DNA of 64,000 nucleotides, from NCBI GenBank assembly GCA_016185705.1, contig JACPMZ010000007.1, forward strand, positions 1 through 64,000, in the 5' to 3' direction. The notes under the pieces are model-generated. The model was given only the letters and a program-made list of their open reading frames with translations, was not told where the DNA came from and did no database searches. The translations under genes were made by a program, and so were the position numbers. This DNA is from Candidatus Woesearchaeota archaeon. GTDB taxonomy: Archaea > Nanobdellota > Nanobdellia > Woesearchaeales > UBA10216. Below, piece by piece: positions 8,949 to 17,500 of the stretch; position 1 is the stretch's first letter, and each line of letters opens with the position of its first letter.

Positions 8949-9973
8949 TAAACATAAACAAACTGACCGAAGGCGTGGGAAAGGCATTTGTCTTCGATAA
9001 AATACGGCCGCATCTCAGAAGCTACCTTCTCAAAGCAGCAATTACAGAAGTCCCTTACACAGCATTCGGCTGGCTGTTCTGGGCGAGCATACTGCCTGTA
9101 GCCCTGCTGTTCATATTCTACGGCTGGGGATTCATACTCTCGCTGGAGCAGAACATCATCATAGAATTCCTCCTGGCCCTGGCACTCTGGACAGCAGTTC
9201 ACCTGACAGCAGTCGCAGCAATAATACTGGCAGTATACTTTTACCTGGACCTGAAAATATTCAACCGCACCCAAAAAATGGAGGAAGTGCTTCCTGACTT
9301 CCTCCGCATGGTGTCCGAAAACCTGAAGGGAGGCATGCCTTTTGAAAAAGCGCTGTGGAGCTCAATGAAGCCGGAATTCGGAATACTCAGCAACGAAATC
9401 CTCCTTTCTGCAAAGAAAGTGATGACCGGCCAGGACGTGGAAGAAGCGCTGCAGGCATTCACTGAAAAATACAACTCGCCCACACTGCGCAGGTCATTCG
9501 ACCTCATAACAGAAGGGATTAAAGGGGGCGGACGGACAGTTGACGTAATAGACAGGGTTGTGGAAAACATAGAGGAAACCCACGAACTCAAGGCAGAAAT
9601 GGCAGCCACAAACCTCAGCTACGTAATATTTGTGTCCATAATCGTGCTGTTCGTAACTCCGGGACTGTTCACGCTCTCATTCCAGTTCCTCACAGTGCTT
9701 GAAGGCATTTCCGAAAGAATAGACAGCTCAACAAGCCAAAGCACGCTGCCCATAAACATAGGAAAAGTGTCCATAGAGCCGGAAGTCTTCAAAGCATTCA
9801 GCATAAACGCCCTCCTCATAATATCATTCTTCGCAGCCATAATGATAAGCATAATACTGAATGGAAGCATAAAAGCGGGCATAAAATACATTCCGATAAT
9901 GATGATAGCCAGCCACCTCATTTTCAGACTGCTCATGATTGTGGCTTCAAATGTATTCTCAGGAATTATATGA
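8945..9973 (+). CDS. Type II secretion F-domain membrane protein (TadC/FlaJ-like), second copy
   Basis: A 342-residue relative of the preceding gene. Membrane segments at about 42-65 and 75-100 precede a cytoplasmic F domain (VLPDFLRMVSENLKGGMPFEKALW, RSFDLITEGIKGGGRTVDVIDRV), and three hydrophobic stretches follow (LSYVIFVSIIVLFVTPGLF; INALLIISFFAAIMISIIL; IPIMMIASHLIFRLLMIV). Paired F-domain genes after a TadA-type ATPase are usual in Tad and archaeal pilus operons, where the two form a heteromeric platform. It begins with an ATGA overlap and ends the operon. No prepilin gene is attached to this operon. Confidence 0.88.
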   Translation: MININKLTEGVGKAFVFDKIRPHLRSYLLKAAITEVPYTAFGWLFWASILPVALLFIFYGWGFILSLEQNIIIEFLLALALWTAVHLTAVAAIILAVYFYLDLKIFNRTQKMEEVLPDFLRMVSENLKGGMPFEKALWSSMKPEFGILSNEILLSAKKVMTGQDVEEALQAFTEKYNSPTLRRSFDLITEGIKGGGRTVDVIDRVVENIEETHELKAEMAATNLSYVIFVSIIVLFVTPGLFTLSFQFLTVLEGISERIDSSTSQSTLPINIGKVSIEPEVFKAFSINALLIISFFAAIMISIILNGSIKAGIKYIPIMMIASHLIFRLLMIVASNVFSGII

Positions 9974-10161
9974 TGCAGCGCCGGGCATCGCTGCGTTCGC
10001 AAGTGCAATGCGCTGTGCATCGCTTAAAATTGAGCATGCTCAAGAACCGCCCTATGCAACTGCCTGCAGCATCCCGCTGTCCAGGGAAAACAACAAATTA
10101 TATAAAGCATCAGAAAATCGCATCTGTCAAATCGATTCTGTATTTATCGGGGGTGCTGTCA

Positions 10162-10350
10162 ATGACAGAAAAAACTGAGCAAGAGATAAAGGAACGAATA
10201 AGGGACATAGACAAACGGCTCATGACAATGGAGTGGGACAAGGAGCACAATCAGCTCAACGCAGGAATGGAAACAGTGTACAACGAGCTGAAGGAAGAGC
10301 AGAGCAAATTAGCAGAAAAAATCAGCCCTAAACCATCTTCAGATGCTTAG
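10162..10350 (+). CDS. Small coiled-coil protein
   Basis: A 62-residue, highly charged, wholly helical protein (KTEQEIKERIRDIDKRLMTM; YNELKEEQSKLAEKI). I do not recognise the family. A good TATA box (AATTATATAAAG, about 10095-10106) and a GGGGGTG ribosome-binding site precede the ATG at 10162, which favours this start over the longer track ORF from 9970. The 3' end overlaps convergent pth2 by 23 nt. Confidence 0.6.
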   Translation: MTEKTEQEIKERIRDIDKRLMTMEWDKEHNQLNAGMETVYNELKEEQSKLAEKISPKPSSDA

Positions 10351-10669
10351 TCAAAGCATCAACCTTTTTTTCTTCATCCGGGCCAATGCCGAGGCACGTG
10401 ACTGTTCCGGGCTGGACTGTTGTTCTGCCGGCATCGGTGATTAACGCTGACTTCAGATTTTCATCATCAGCCAATTTCTTAAACTCCAGCAGCTCCTTTT
10501 TGTCAGCAACCTTCAGCACAACCTTTTTGCCGGCGTCATTAATCCAGCGGTCCACCATGCGGCGGTCGCTCTTAAGAACGCAGTCAACAGCAGCATGGCT
10601 GCACTGAGCTGCCAGCTTGCCCTTAGGCAGCTTCAAATCCTGCCTGACCAAAATGACGAGTTTGTACAT
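10328..10669 (-). CDS. pth2: Peptidyl-tRNA hydrolase, archaeal/eukaryotic Pth2 type
   Basis: A 113-residue Pth2. Signature segments are KLVILVRQDLKLPKGKLAAQCSHAA (basic residues and the catalytic region) and TTVQPGTVTCLGIGPD, with KKVDALTKHLKMV at the C-terminus. It frees tRNA from peptidyl-tRNAs that drop off ribosomes. The start is the ATG at 10669, giving the family's usual length; the track's extension to 10774 has no family match and contains a promoter-like AAACTTTATAAC on this strand. It is convergent with the small coiled-coil gene. Confidence 0.94.
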   Translation of the reverse strand: MYKLVILVRQDLKLPKGKLAAQCSHAAVDCVLKSDRRMVDRWINDAGKKVVLKVADKKELLEFKKLADDENLKSALITDAGRTTVQPGTVTCLGIGPDEEKKVDALTKHLKMV

Positions 10670-10712
10670 GCCACATTTATCTGCGGTGAATGTTATAAAG
10701 TTTACTGATTTT

Positions 10713-10788
10713 GGTGAAGTTAAGCGCCAAAACCGTGCGCAGAATGCAGGCAAGCTCAGGATTGCAGGACACACAACTTGACATTACC
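10713..10788. mobile_element. Family B element, short form without hairpin (B3)
   Basis: The left part GGTGAAGTTAAGCGCCAAAACCGTGCGC matches the left arm of the full-length copy at 34950, and the right part is a 41-bp exact copy (10749-10789) of 35053-35093, ending AACTTGACATTACC. The central hairpin is absent, so the element is only 76 bp. It lies between divergent pth2 and alba and ends about 13 bp before the alba TATA box. Confidence 0.6.
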
Positions 10789-10833
10789 GCCCAACAGCAA
10801 AAAATATAAACACTCTTTTTCCCTCAGCGCAGA

Positions 10834-11121
10834 ATGGCAGAGCCGGGCACAGTCTTTATCGGAACGAAGCCAATCATGAACTATGTAACAGCTGTTGTCA
10901 TGCAGTTTACCACCAAAGATGCGCAGTCAGTTGTAATCAAGGCGCGCGGAAAATTCATGAGCACAGCAATTGACGTGGCAGAGGTTGCCACCAAAAGGTT
11001 TCTCCAAGGCCAGGTAAATGTGCAGAGCATCAAAACAAATTCTGAGAACTTCACCAACCGCGAAGGGCGCAACGTCCGCGTGTCAACGATAGAACTGGAA
11101 CTGACTAGGAAAGCAGACTGA
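10834..11121 (+). CDS. alba: DNA/RNA-binding protein Alba
   Basis: A 95-residue Alba fold protein, matching from VFIGTKPIMNYVTAVVMQF through VVIKARGKFMSTAIDVAEV to the basic NREGRNVRVSTIELEL hairpin. Alba dimers coat DNA and RNA in archaea. GTKP replaces the more common GKKP at the first basic site. A TATA-like AAAATATAAAC at about 10799-10809 implies a nearly leaderless mRNA. The 3' end overlaps the convergent membrane gene by 17 nt. Confidence 0.95.
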   Translation: MAEPGTVFIGTKPIMNYVTAVVMQFTTKDAQSVVIKARGKFMSTAIDVAEVATKRFLQGQVNVQSIKTNSENFTNREGRNVRVSTIELELTRKAD

Positions 11122-11680
11122 ATATGTAAGGCGCTACAAAGACAAATATCCAGATGTTAAACAATATGTGCGTAGCAGCAAAAAGCAAGCTTCTCCAGAC
11201 GCTGCTGCCAAGCAAAATATATCCGGGCAGGATTACAGCGTCATAAAGCACAGTCATCCAGATGCCAACCCAAGTAATGCTTAAATTGAGCGAGGGCGCA
11301 ACCATTGTAACTGCCAATACCCCCAAAAAAGAAACTGAAGTGGAATAAGTAAACCTGTCAGTAATCATTTCAGCCAAAAAAAGAGCAAGCGCTCCAACAA
11401 TAAAGCCCGGAAGCCTGCCGTAAAGGACAGAAGTAAGAACCATGCCCAGCATAATAAGCTCAAAGCCGAGCGAAACCTTAATCCAGCGGTTGTAAATCAT
11501 GGAAAAAATTCCTATGACGATAAACGCTGCCATGACCGCAATTGCCTGAAAAAAATCTTTGAACAGAAAAACCAGCAATAAGGCAGCGATTGCCAACGCA
11601 ATAGAGATGCGCTTCTCAATCAGGAAAGGAAACTTAGACTTAGCCCACGCCTTAATAATTCTCCTGTCATATTTAAGCAT
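11105..11680 (-). CDS. Polytopic membrane protein, first of three paralogues
   Basis: A 191-residue protein with about six hydrophobic segments after a basic N-terminus (LKYDRRIIKAWAKSKFPFLIEKR). It shares topology and scattered motifs with the genes at 11867 and 12782: IFSMIYNRWIKVSLGFELIMLGMVLTSVLYG here aligns with FSTFYKRIIRIPPAVELMTFTTILVSLLYG in the third copy. Six-helix proteins of about 200 residues with a GP.VG.IYT loop resemble ECF-transporter substrate-binding (S) components, but no ligand motif or ECF ATPase is visible, so that assignment is tentative. This copy is the most divergent of the three. Confidence 0.65.
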   Translation of the reverse strand: MLKYDRRIIKAWAKSKFPFLIEKRISIALAIAALLLVFLFKDFFQAIAVMAAFIVIGIFSMIYNRWIKVSLGFELIMLGMVLTSVLYGRLPGFIVGALALFLAEMITDRFTYSTSVSFLGVLAVTMVAPSLNLSITWVGIWMTVLYDAVILPGYILLGSSVWRSLLFAATHILFNIWIFVFVAPYIFSLLS

Positions 11681-11784
11681 TGAAAAATAACAACGCTGCG
11701 ATATTTTTAATACTTTGTTTTTTACCCGCTGCGGCTACAGAATAACAAATATTTAAAAACATTCAGTCAACCTCATATATCAAC

Positions 11785-11856
11785 GGGCCCGTGATGTAAC
11801 GGACAGCATAAACGGCTTCGGACCGTTTTGTTCGGGTTCGAATCCCGACGGGCTCG
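11785..11856 (+). tRNA. tRNA-Arg (anticodon TCG)
   Basis: A cloverleaf folds by eye: acceptor GGGCCCG paired with CGGGCTC, anticodon arm AACGG-CTTCGGA-CCGTT with anticodon TCG, and T arm TCGGG-TTCGAAT-CCCGA; G is the discriminator base. There is no intron and CCA is not encoded. A TATA box (AATATTTAAAAAC) lies about 30 nt upstream. Confidence 0.95.
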
Positions 11857-11866
11857 CTTTTTAATT

Positions 11867-12487
11867 CTAAAGTATCGCTTCCAGCAGCTGGTAAAGAGGC
11901 ACTCCGAGAAACCTGAAAATCAGGATGTTGATGGGGATATTAAGCGCGATGAAATACAATGCTTTCAGCCGCTGCTCAGTGTCTGTAAGGAACATGAAAA
12001 CCGGCTGCTGGACAAAGTTGAACACTATGACGCTCCAGATGCCCAGAGCAACTACGCCCAAATCCGTTGTGCCGGAAGCAATCCATATGAACAGCACCTG
12101 AACCGTGCGGGAAGGAATGTAAGTAAGCGTCATGACATCAGGATAGCCGGAGAACACTTCTGAAGCAAGATTAACCGTGATTGTATAAATTATTCCAACA
12201 ATCGGCCCGAAAAACAGCGTGACCATTGCTGTAGTTATGCTAATGAGCTCCAGCACAGGAGGCATCCTGACAAAGCGCTTGTAAACAGTAATCGTGCTGG
12301 ATGCAATTGCAAAAACCAAAACAACCAGGAAAGCGGTAACCTGCTCAGTGAAAATAACAAACAAACTGAACAGAAGCAATCCCGCAAACAAATAACGCTT
12401 ATGCGAGGCAAACCATTCATAGATTCCCTGAAGCTTAGGGTGCTTAATGCCCCTGCCCAAGTTTTCAATTCGCGGTTTCACAGCCAA
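11867..12487 (-). CDS. Polytopic membrane protein, second of three paralogues
   Basis: A 206-residue protein with about six membrane segments after a soluble basic N-terminus. The core STITVYKRFVRMPPVLELISIT...LFFGPIVGIIYTITVNLASEV aligns closely with the copy at 12782. The family has a conserved YKR..R.PP..EL motif after helix 2 and a GP.V..IYT..V..ASE motif in the third or fourth helix. Its 3' end lies 11 nt from tRNA-Arg. A promoter-like AT-rich TATTAATATTTTGCTTTTTAA lies just upstream of the start. The function is not recognised; a small-molecule S-component-like transporter is one possibility. Confidence 0.65.
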   Translation of the reverse strand: MAVKPRIENLGRGIKHPKLQGIYEWFASHKRYLFAGLLLFSLFVIFTEQVTAFLVVLVFAIASSTITVYKRFVRMPPVLELISITTAMVTLFFGPIVGIIYTITVNLASEVFSGYPDVMTLTYIPSRTVQVLFIWIASGTTDLGVVALGIWSVIVFNFVQQPVFMFLTDTEQRLKALYFIALNIPINILIFRFLGVPLYQLLEAIL

Positions 12488-12662
12488 ATCATCCCGCGCG
12501 CAAGTATTAATATTTTGCTTTTTAACGGTAATATCAAGCTAAGTGTGTTTATTCTCGCTTCTTGTGTCTGCTCTCACAAATGCTTTGCGTGGTAACAACT
12601 GCGCCCTGTTTCCTCCCCTTAACATGCAACATCCCTGCATGTGCACAATCTTGTCTTCTCCC

Positions 12663-12715
12663 AAGCTTCCTTTTTCCCTCCCTTCGCAAAGGCGAGGGAG
12701 GGAAAAAGGAAGCTT
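12663..12715. repeat. Hairpin repeat H3 (CTCCC core)
   Basis: Arms AAGCTTCCTTTTTCCCTCCCT and AGGGAGGGAAAAAGGAAGCTT pair perfectly over about 21 bp around a CGCAAAGG-type loop. It lies between two of the paralogous membrane genes. The 12488-12781 gap holds no other feature that I can see. Confidence 0.75.
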
Positions 12716-12781
12716 TTGGCAGGCTGCTGCGGAGATATTGAACTTGTGAATGGGGAGTAAATAGAGCGCGGACCCCTTACG

Positions 12782-13396
12782 TTAAACAAGCCCCAGCAAC
12801 CCCGCAGCTAAATTCCCGAAAAGCCAGAATATGATGAAATTGCCGCAGAAATTAACTACAGCAAAATAAACTGCTTTCAGCCGCATCTGAACATCAGCCA
12901 TGAGAAGGTACGGGGGCTGCGTGATAGCCAGATAAAGCAGCAGGCATGCAACACCTGTGGGCAGCATGCTGCCGCCAAAAGCAGAAAAAAAGAATCCGGC
13001 TGCAAATGACATTACAATCCTGCCGGGAACAAACGTCAGAATCCAGACGTCAAGCTGGTTGCTCACAATCTCAGAAGCAACGCTGACTATGGTTGTGTAA
13101 ATGACAGCTACAATCGGCCCGTAAAGCAAGCTGACGAGAATAGTTGTAAAGGTCATCAGCTCAACAGCAGGCGGAATCCTGATGATGCGCTTGTAAAACG
13201 TGGAAAAAATCGCAGCCAGCCCCATGATTCCAATAGTAATCGCAGGAACAATCAAATCGGCAAAAACCGCAAGCAGCAGCACAGCCAGGAAAGCCAAAAA
13301 CACCTTGCCCTTATTCCTGCCGAGCCAGCCCAATGCAGTCCTGCCGTATTCCCTGAACCTGTCCTTAACCATAGCAGCAGGATAACCGCAAGCCAT
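12782..13396 (-). CDS. Polytopic membrane protein, third of three paralogues
   Basis: A 204-residue protein, six predicted membrane segments, closely related to the 11867 gene: IFSTFYKRIIRIPPAVELMTF and LLYGPIVAVIYTTIVSVASEI, then a C-terminal helix pair after MADVQMRLKAVYFAVVNF (compare LTDTEQRLKALYFIALNI in copy two). The true start may be MVKDRFREYG, eight residues in. Three tandem copies on one strand, separated by a hairpin repeat and by a tRNA on the other strand, imply local duplication and divergence. Substrate and partner are unknown. Confidence 0.65.
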   Translation of the reverse strand: MACGYPAAMVKDRFREYGRTALGWLGRNKGKVFLAFLAVLLLAVFADLIVPAITIGIMGLAAIFSTFYKRIIRIPPAVELMTFTTILVSLLYGPIVAVIYTTIVSVASEIVSNQLDVWILTFVPGRIVMSFAAGFFFSAFGGSMLPTGVACLLLYLAITQPPYLLMADVQMRLKAVYFAVVNFCGNFIIFWLFGNLAAGLLGLV

Positions 13397-13453
13397 TTAT
13401 AAACCTTCGCGCCAGATTCATTGCTGTAACAGGGCGAAGTTTACGCCTTACCC

Positions 13454-13503
13454 CGCTGCTTTTTTTCCTCCCTCTGAATCTCAGGGAAGGAAAAAAAGCA
13501 GCG
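13454..13503. repeat. Hairpin repeat H4
   Basis: CGCTGCTTTTTTTCCTCCCTCTGA pairs with TCAGGGAAGGAAAAAAAGCAGCG around a 3-nt loop. It lies in the divergent gap between the third membrane gene and the LamG prepilin gene. Core and length match the other hairpins, while the outer arms (CGCTGC/GCAGCG) are shared only with H2 and H7. Confidence 0.75.
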
Positions 13504-13574
13504 TCGCAGAACCAGAAAATGAATGCAGTCTGGCCGGAAAAAAGCAGATGGCGGGATGCCTGCACCGCCAATAG

Positions 13575-14146
13575 AGAAAGTAATATAAAGCATAAAACCG
13601 CTGAAAGCGCTGGTGTTGAAGTTGCACAATAAAGCGCAGGCAGCGATGGAATTCCTGCTCAATTACGGCTGGGCAATAATGGTGGTTGTGATAGTGATTT
13701 CTGCTTCGGCTTATTTCGGCTTTTTGAGCCCGAGCAATTTTGCTCCTGAAAGGTGCGCTGTAACGCTTCCGTTCAATTGCGATGGCGGCACAGCAGGGGA
13801 AGACGTGGCAGGAATAGCGCTTGAAAACGTTGGAGGCAGGGATTTGACAGTTAAGAGCGTGACATTTACTTCCGAGGCGCTGCTGGGAGAATGCACTGCC
13901 AATGTGAACATTCAGATAAAAAACGGGGAGGAGCAGACAATATATGCAGATGACCCTGTTGGATGCAGCCATGTTGGGGGGAAGGGCAAGAACAAGTACG
14001 CAGTTAAAATAACTTATTTTTATGCCGGCTCAGGCATTGACCAGCAGATGGTTGGGGAAATGGTTGCCAAGTTTGGCGGGGCAGTCAGCGGAGGCGTTGG
14101 CGGCGGCGTGACAGGCGCAGTTGCTCACTGGGCTTTTGACGATCTG
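13575..14146 (+). repeat. 5' half of the inverted LamG-gene duplication, copy A
   Basis: This 572-bp stretch (promoter, start and first ~180 codons of the LamG gene) is nearly identical to the reverse complement of 57611-58191. The only length difference is 9 bp near the start: copy B has CACAATATG inserted beside CACAATAAA. The few substitutions are mostly synonymous. Similarity stops abruptly after GACGATCTG, just inside the first LamG domain. Confidence 0.9.
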
Positions 14147-15802
14147 GACAAAGGAACTCAGGTTATTGACTATTCTGGAAATGGGAATGACGGAACATTT
14201 GTGGGGGCTGTTTATGGCGGGACAGTGCAGGGAGCTGCCGCAGTTCCCGGCAAATACGGGGATGCTCTGTCGTTTGATGGCGCTGATGATTATGCAAGCA
14301 CAGCTGATGCGAATTCTCTGGACATGGGAACAGGCGACTTCACCGTAGAGGCGTGGGTGAATAAAGACAGCGACGGATATAACGTGATTGCAAACAAAAG
14401 AAAGCATAATTATGCCAAAAGAAGCGAGGCTTTTGATGACGCTGTTGTGTGGATTAATTACTGCAATCTAGGCACGATGACTGCAAACGATCCGGCAGTG
14501 GCAGCTCCAGACGGAACTTTCACGGCAGAAAAGCTGGTTGCGGGCGGTGCGAACTGTGCTGGTACAACAGGCCGCATACAAACTATCAGCCTGACAGCCG
14601 GCCAGACCTATACTGTAAGCATATGGGCTAGAAGGCTAAGCGGAGGAACAGACTTTAAGCTTGGATTTAATGATGGCAACACTTGCGGTTTAACTCTTAC
14701 TGACAGCTGGACGCGATATACGTGCACAAAAACCATTTCAGGTGATACAAGCAGGGGCATGCAGTGGTATACTGGAGGGGGAAACACAGTATATGTATGG
14801 GGCGCGCAGTTTGAGCGCTCGCCAAAAGCCACGGTGTATGCAAAAACAGACGGCACAGCATTTACAGATTCCGGCTATTCCCTGTGGCTGGAGGATTCCA
14901 GAGTTAAAGCTGCAGCCAGCAGCACGGCAAATACAAAAGCTGTAACAGTTGAATACGATGGCGTGGGCGCAGGATGGCACCATGTTGCAGTTGTTTTTAA
15001 CAGAGGCAGCAACTTGCAGCTGTATCTTGATGGCGCAGAAGCAGCAGCAGCTTCTTTGGCAGACGTGTCCGGCCAGGATATCAGCAATGCCAACAGCCTG
15101 ACCATAGGCGGCACAGGCACGGAAATAATAAACGCATTTGACGGGCTGGCAGACGAAGTCAGGATTTACAAAAAAGCGCTGACACCAGCAGAAATAACCG
15201 AATCAATGAACTCGCGCTACCCGGTGAAAGGCGCAGCAGCTTCATATTCATTTGAGAATCCTTCAAGCAGAGGCAGCGACACGCACTTCATTGTTCAGGG
15301 GCAGAAAGGCGGTGCGCTGCATCTTGATGGCGTCAGCGAGTCTGTGCTGTGCGGCAACCCGCTCACCACGGAACTTCAGTTTTCAGTTTCCGCATGGTTT
15401 AACACAGACGACGCTGCAGCAGCAGAAGACCATATAGTTGACCTGGGCGATGACGGTTTCAATCCCAGGAATTTCCTTGTCTGGAGAGGCAGCCTTGTAA
15501 ACTGGTTTGCAGCTGATGCGGAAAACGACCTGCTTAGCGTGCCTGGCACCGCCGGCAATGCCCCCCTTGGTCTATGGAACCATGCAGTTATAACAAGAAA
15601 CGGTGATACGGCCAATCTTTATGTTAACGGAAATCCTGACAGCAGCAATACGAATGCCGCAGCCGGCAATGTTATAGGCACTTCGCAATGCGAGATCGGG
15701 TCAAATGCCGATGATGACAGGTGGTTTGACGGCCTAATAGACGATGTAGTAATCTACGACCGCGCACTGACAGATGCGGAAGCGCAGGCGCTTGGCAGCT
15801 GA
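13613..15802 (+). CDS. Class III prepilin fused to two LamG-like domains (copy A)
   Basis: A 729-residue surface protein. KAQAAMEFLLNYGWAIMVVVIV is a class III (euryarchaeal type IV pilin) signal: a prepilin peptidase would cut before QAAME and leave the hydrophobic helix for pilus assembly. A pilin head with PERCAVTLPFNC follows to about 165, then a Gly-rich linker, then two concanavalin/LamG-type domains. The first runs from about 175 (HWAFDD...ALSFDGADDY...VEAWVN) and the second from about 545 (YSFENPSSRG, FSVSAWFNTDD), ending LIDDVVIYDRALTDAEAQAL. LamG domains commonly bind glycans or proteins. GTG 13613 is the start, matching GTG 58153 of copy B. It is probably an adhesive minor pilin. 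Confidence 0.88.
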   Translation: MLKLHNKAQAAMEFLLNYGWAIMVVVIVISASAYFGFLSPSNFAPERCAVTLPFNCDGGTAGEDVAGIALENVGGRDLTVKSVTFTSEALLGECTANVNIQIKNGEEQTIYADDPVGCSHVGGKGKNKYAVKITYFYAGSGIDQQMVGEMVAKFGGAVSGGVGGGVTGAVAHWAFDDLDKGTQVIDYSGNGNDGTFVGAVYGGTVQGAAAVPGKYGDALSFDGADDYASTADANSLDMGTGDFTVEAWVNKDSDGYNVIANKRKHNYAKRSEAFDDAVVWINYCNLGTMTANDPAVAAPDGTFTAEKLVAGGANCAGTTGRIQTISLTAGQTYTVSIWARRLSGGTDFKLGFNDGNTCGLTLTDSWTRYTCTKTISGDTSRGMQWYTGGGNTVYVWGAQFERSPKATVYAKTDGTAFTDSGYSLWLEDSRVKAAASSTANTKAVTVEYDGVGAGWHHVAVVFNRGSNLQLYLDGAEAAAASLADVSGQDISNANSLTIGGTGTEIINAFDGLADEVRIYKKALTPAEITESMNSRYPVKGAAASYSFENPSSRGSDTHFIVQGQKGGALHLDGVSESVLCGNPLTTELQFSVSAWFNTDDAAAAEDHIVDLGDDGFNPRNFLVWRGSLVNWFAADAENDLLSVPGTAGNAPLGLWNHAVITRNGDTANLYVNGNPDSSNTNAAAGNVIGTSQCEIGSNADDDRWFDGLIDDVVIYDRALTDAEAQALGS

Positions 15803-15969
15803 AATTACTACCGTACCGCCACGGCGTCCCTATTGAAAAGCTGCATTCACCCAACCTTGTTGTCAGTCCAGTTTCCCAACTTTCACTCTCCCTTATCCTG
15901 ATAGGGAGGGTGAAAGTTGGGAAAGGCGATGCGCAAAGGAGAAAATAAGCGGACATTTCAATGGCGCCG
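15731..15969 (+). repeat. 3' half of the LamG-gene duplication, including family A element A2
   Basis: This 239-bp segment contains the last ~24 codons of the LamG gene and a complete family A element (15822-15969). It matches the reverse complement of 55692-55930 over exactly the same length. Element A2 has ends CGGCGTCCCTATTGAAAAGCTGC and GCGGACATTTCAATGGCGCCG and holds hairpin 15872-15924 (TTTCCCAACTTTCACTCTCCC arm, TTATCCTGATA loop). Similarity between loci ends at the outer terminal repeat, a few bases before the proS TATA box. Confidence 0.88.
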
Positions 15970-16012
15970 ATTTAGAACAATATTTAAATAACCAACCACA
16001 GCAACGCATGCT

Positions 16013-17437
16013 ATGAAAGAAGAGCAGACCCTCGGAATAACCGCAAAGAAGGATGAGGATTTCTCGGAATGGTACACGCAGGTGATTGTCAAGTCGGAAT
16101 TAGTGGACTACACTTCTGTGTCCGGCTGCTTTGCATTTCGCCCTTACGGGTATGCCATCTGGGAAAAGATAGTTGCAGAAGTTGACATGCGCTTAAAGAA
16201 GATGGGCGTGCAGAACGTTTACTTTCCCCTTTTTATTCCTGAGAAACTGTTCAAGAAAGAAGCAGAGCACGTGGCAGGATTTGCCCCTGAAGTAGCATGG
16301 GTAACGCATGGCGGCGACACAAAGCTTGATGAACGCTTGGCAGTAAGGCCGACATCAGAAACAATAATGTACGAGTCGTATGCAAAATGGATACGCAGCT
16401 GGAGAGATTTGCCAATCAAGTACAACCAGTGGAACAACGTTGTTCGCTGGGAGTTCAGGCACCCCACGCCGCTTATAAGAACGCGGGAATTTCTGTGGAA
16501 CGAAGGGCACTCTGCCTTTGCATCCAGGCAGGAGGCAGAGCAGGAGATCAAAGACATAATGGCTTTGTGGAAGGAAATAACCGAGAATTATCTGGCTGTC
16601 AGCGGATTAGCAGGCAAAAAAAGCGAGGCAGAAAAATTTGCAGGAGCAGAAGCAAGCTACAGCATAGAGTTTTTGCTGCCGAACGGCAGAACTGCGCAGG
16701 GCCCGGATGCGCATTTTGACGGGCAGGGATTTGCGAAGGCGTTTGGAATAAGGTTCCTGAATGAGGAGGGAAAGCATGAATATGCGTGGCAGAATACTTA
16801 TGCAATCACCACCAGAATGATAGGCATCATGGCAATGATTCACGGCGATGACCGCGGCCTGGTTCTGCCGCCAAACATTGCGCCTGTGCAGATAGTAATA
16901 GTTCCGATTGTATTTGACAAAGGCAGCAAAGAAATACTGGCAGCTGCCAAAAAATTGCAAACACAGCTTAGCAGCAGCAGAACGAAATTGGATGACAGGG
17001 ACGAAATCACTCCCGGACGCAAATTTAATGAATGGGAGCTGAAAGGCGTTCCCTTAAGAATAGAAATCGGCCCGAAAGATTTGGCAAAAAATCAGGCGGT
17101 AATTGTGAGGCGCGATACAAAGGAAAAGAAAGCAGTCAAAATAAGCAGCATCGCCAGGGAAGCGGAAAAAACACTGGCAGACATGCAACAGCAGCTGCTG
17201 AAAAAATCCGAAAAATTCCTGAACAGCAGCATAGCAGTTGCAACTGGCATTAAAGGCATAATGGAAGCAGTGAAAGGCAAAAAAATAGGCAAAGCCATTT
17301 TCTGCGGCAGCAAAAAATGCGAAGAAAAGGTCAAAGAAACAGAAGCAAAATCACTGTGCATAACCGCAGGGAAGCAAGGAAAATGCATTGTCTGCGGAAA
17401 GCCGGGGCAGACTGCGTATTTCGGAAAAAGCTACTGA
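16013..17437 (+). CDS. proS: Prolyl-tRNA synthetase, archaeal/eukaryotic type
   Basis: A 474-residue class II synthetase. Motif 1 region is VYFPLFIPE, motif 2 is VVRWEFRHPTPLIRTREFLWNEGHSA, and motif 3 lies in TTRMIGIMAMIHGDDRGLVLPP. The anticodon-binding domain follows (NIAPVQIVIVPIVFDKG), and a C-terminal zinc-like domain shows CGSKKCEEKV and CIVCGKPGQTAYFGKSY. It charges tRNA-Pro; a tRNA-Pro(TGG) gene is at 44948. A TATA box (CAATATTTAAATAAC) lies about 30 nt before the ATG, directly after element A2. All catalytic motifs are intact. Confidence 0.97.
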   Translation: MKEEQTLGITAKKDEDFSEWYTQVIVKSELVDYTSVSGCFAFRPYGYAIWEKIVAEVDMRLKKMGVQNVYFPLFIPEKLFKKEAEHVAGFAPEVAWVTHGGDTKLDERLAVRPTSETIMYESYAKWIRSWRDLPIKYNQWNNVVRWEFRHPTPLIRTREFLWNEGHSAFASRQEAEQEIKDIMALWKEITENYLAVSGLAGKKSEAEKFAGAEASYSIEFLLPNGRTAQGPDAHFDGQGFAKAFGIRFLNEEGKHEYAWQNTYAITTRMIGIMAMIHGDDRGLVLPPNIAPVQIVIVPIVFDKGSKEILAAAKKLQTQLSSSRTKLDDRDEITPGRKFNEWELKGVPLRIEIGPKDLAKNQAVIVRRDTKEKKAVKISSIAREAEKTLADMQQQLLKKSEKFLNSSIAVATGIKGIMEAVKGKKIGKAIFCGSKKCEEKVKETEAKSLCITAGKQGKCIVCGKPGQTAYFGKSY

Positions 17438-17440
17438 ACG

Positions 17441-17500
17441 TTTATATAGCTTTCGGGAATTATCGAAAGCTTTATAAATAACACTATTTTCTATCGAAAC
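17441..17500 (+). promoter_or_regulatory. Promoter and palindromic operator of the HTH/NTase pair
   Basis: AGCTTTCG (17448-17455) and CGAAAGCT (17464-17471) form a perfect 8-bp inverted repeat. A third half-site, TATCGAAA, lies at 17492-17499 and abuts the ATG at 17501. Two TATA-like stretches (TTTATATAG, TTTATAAATA) overlap or adjoin the palindrome. A protein bound here would block TBP and the start region, the expected layout for autorepression by the HTH protein encoded next. Confidence 0.65.
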
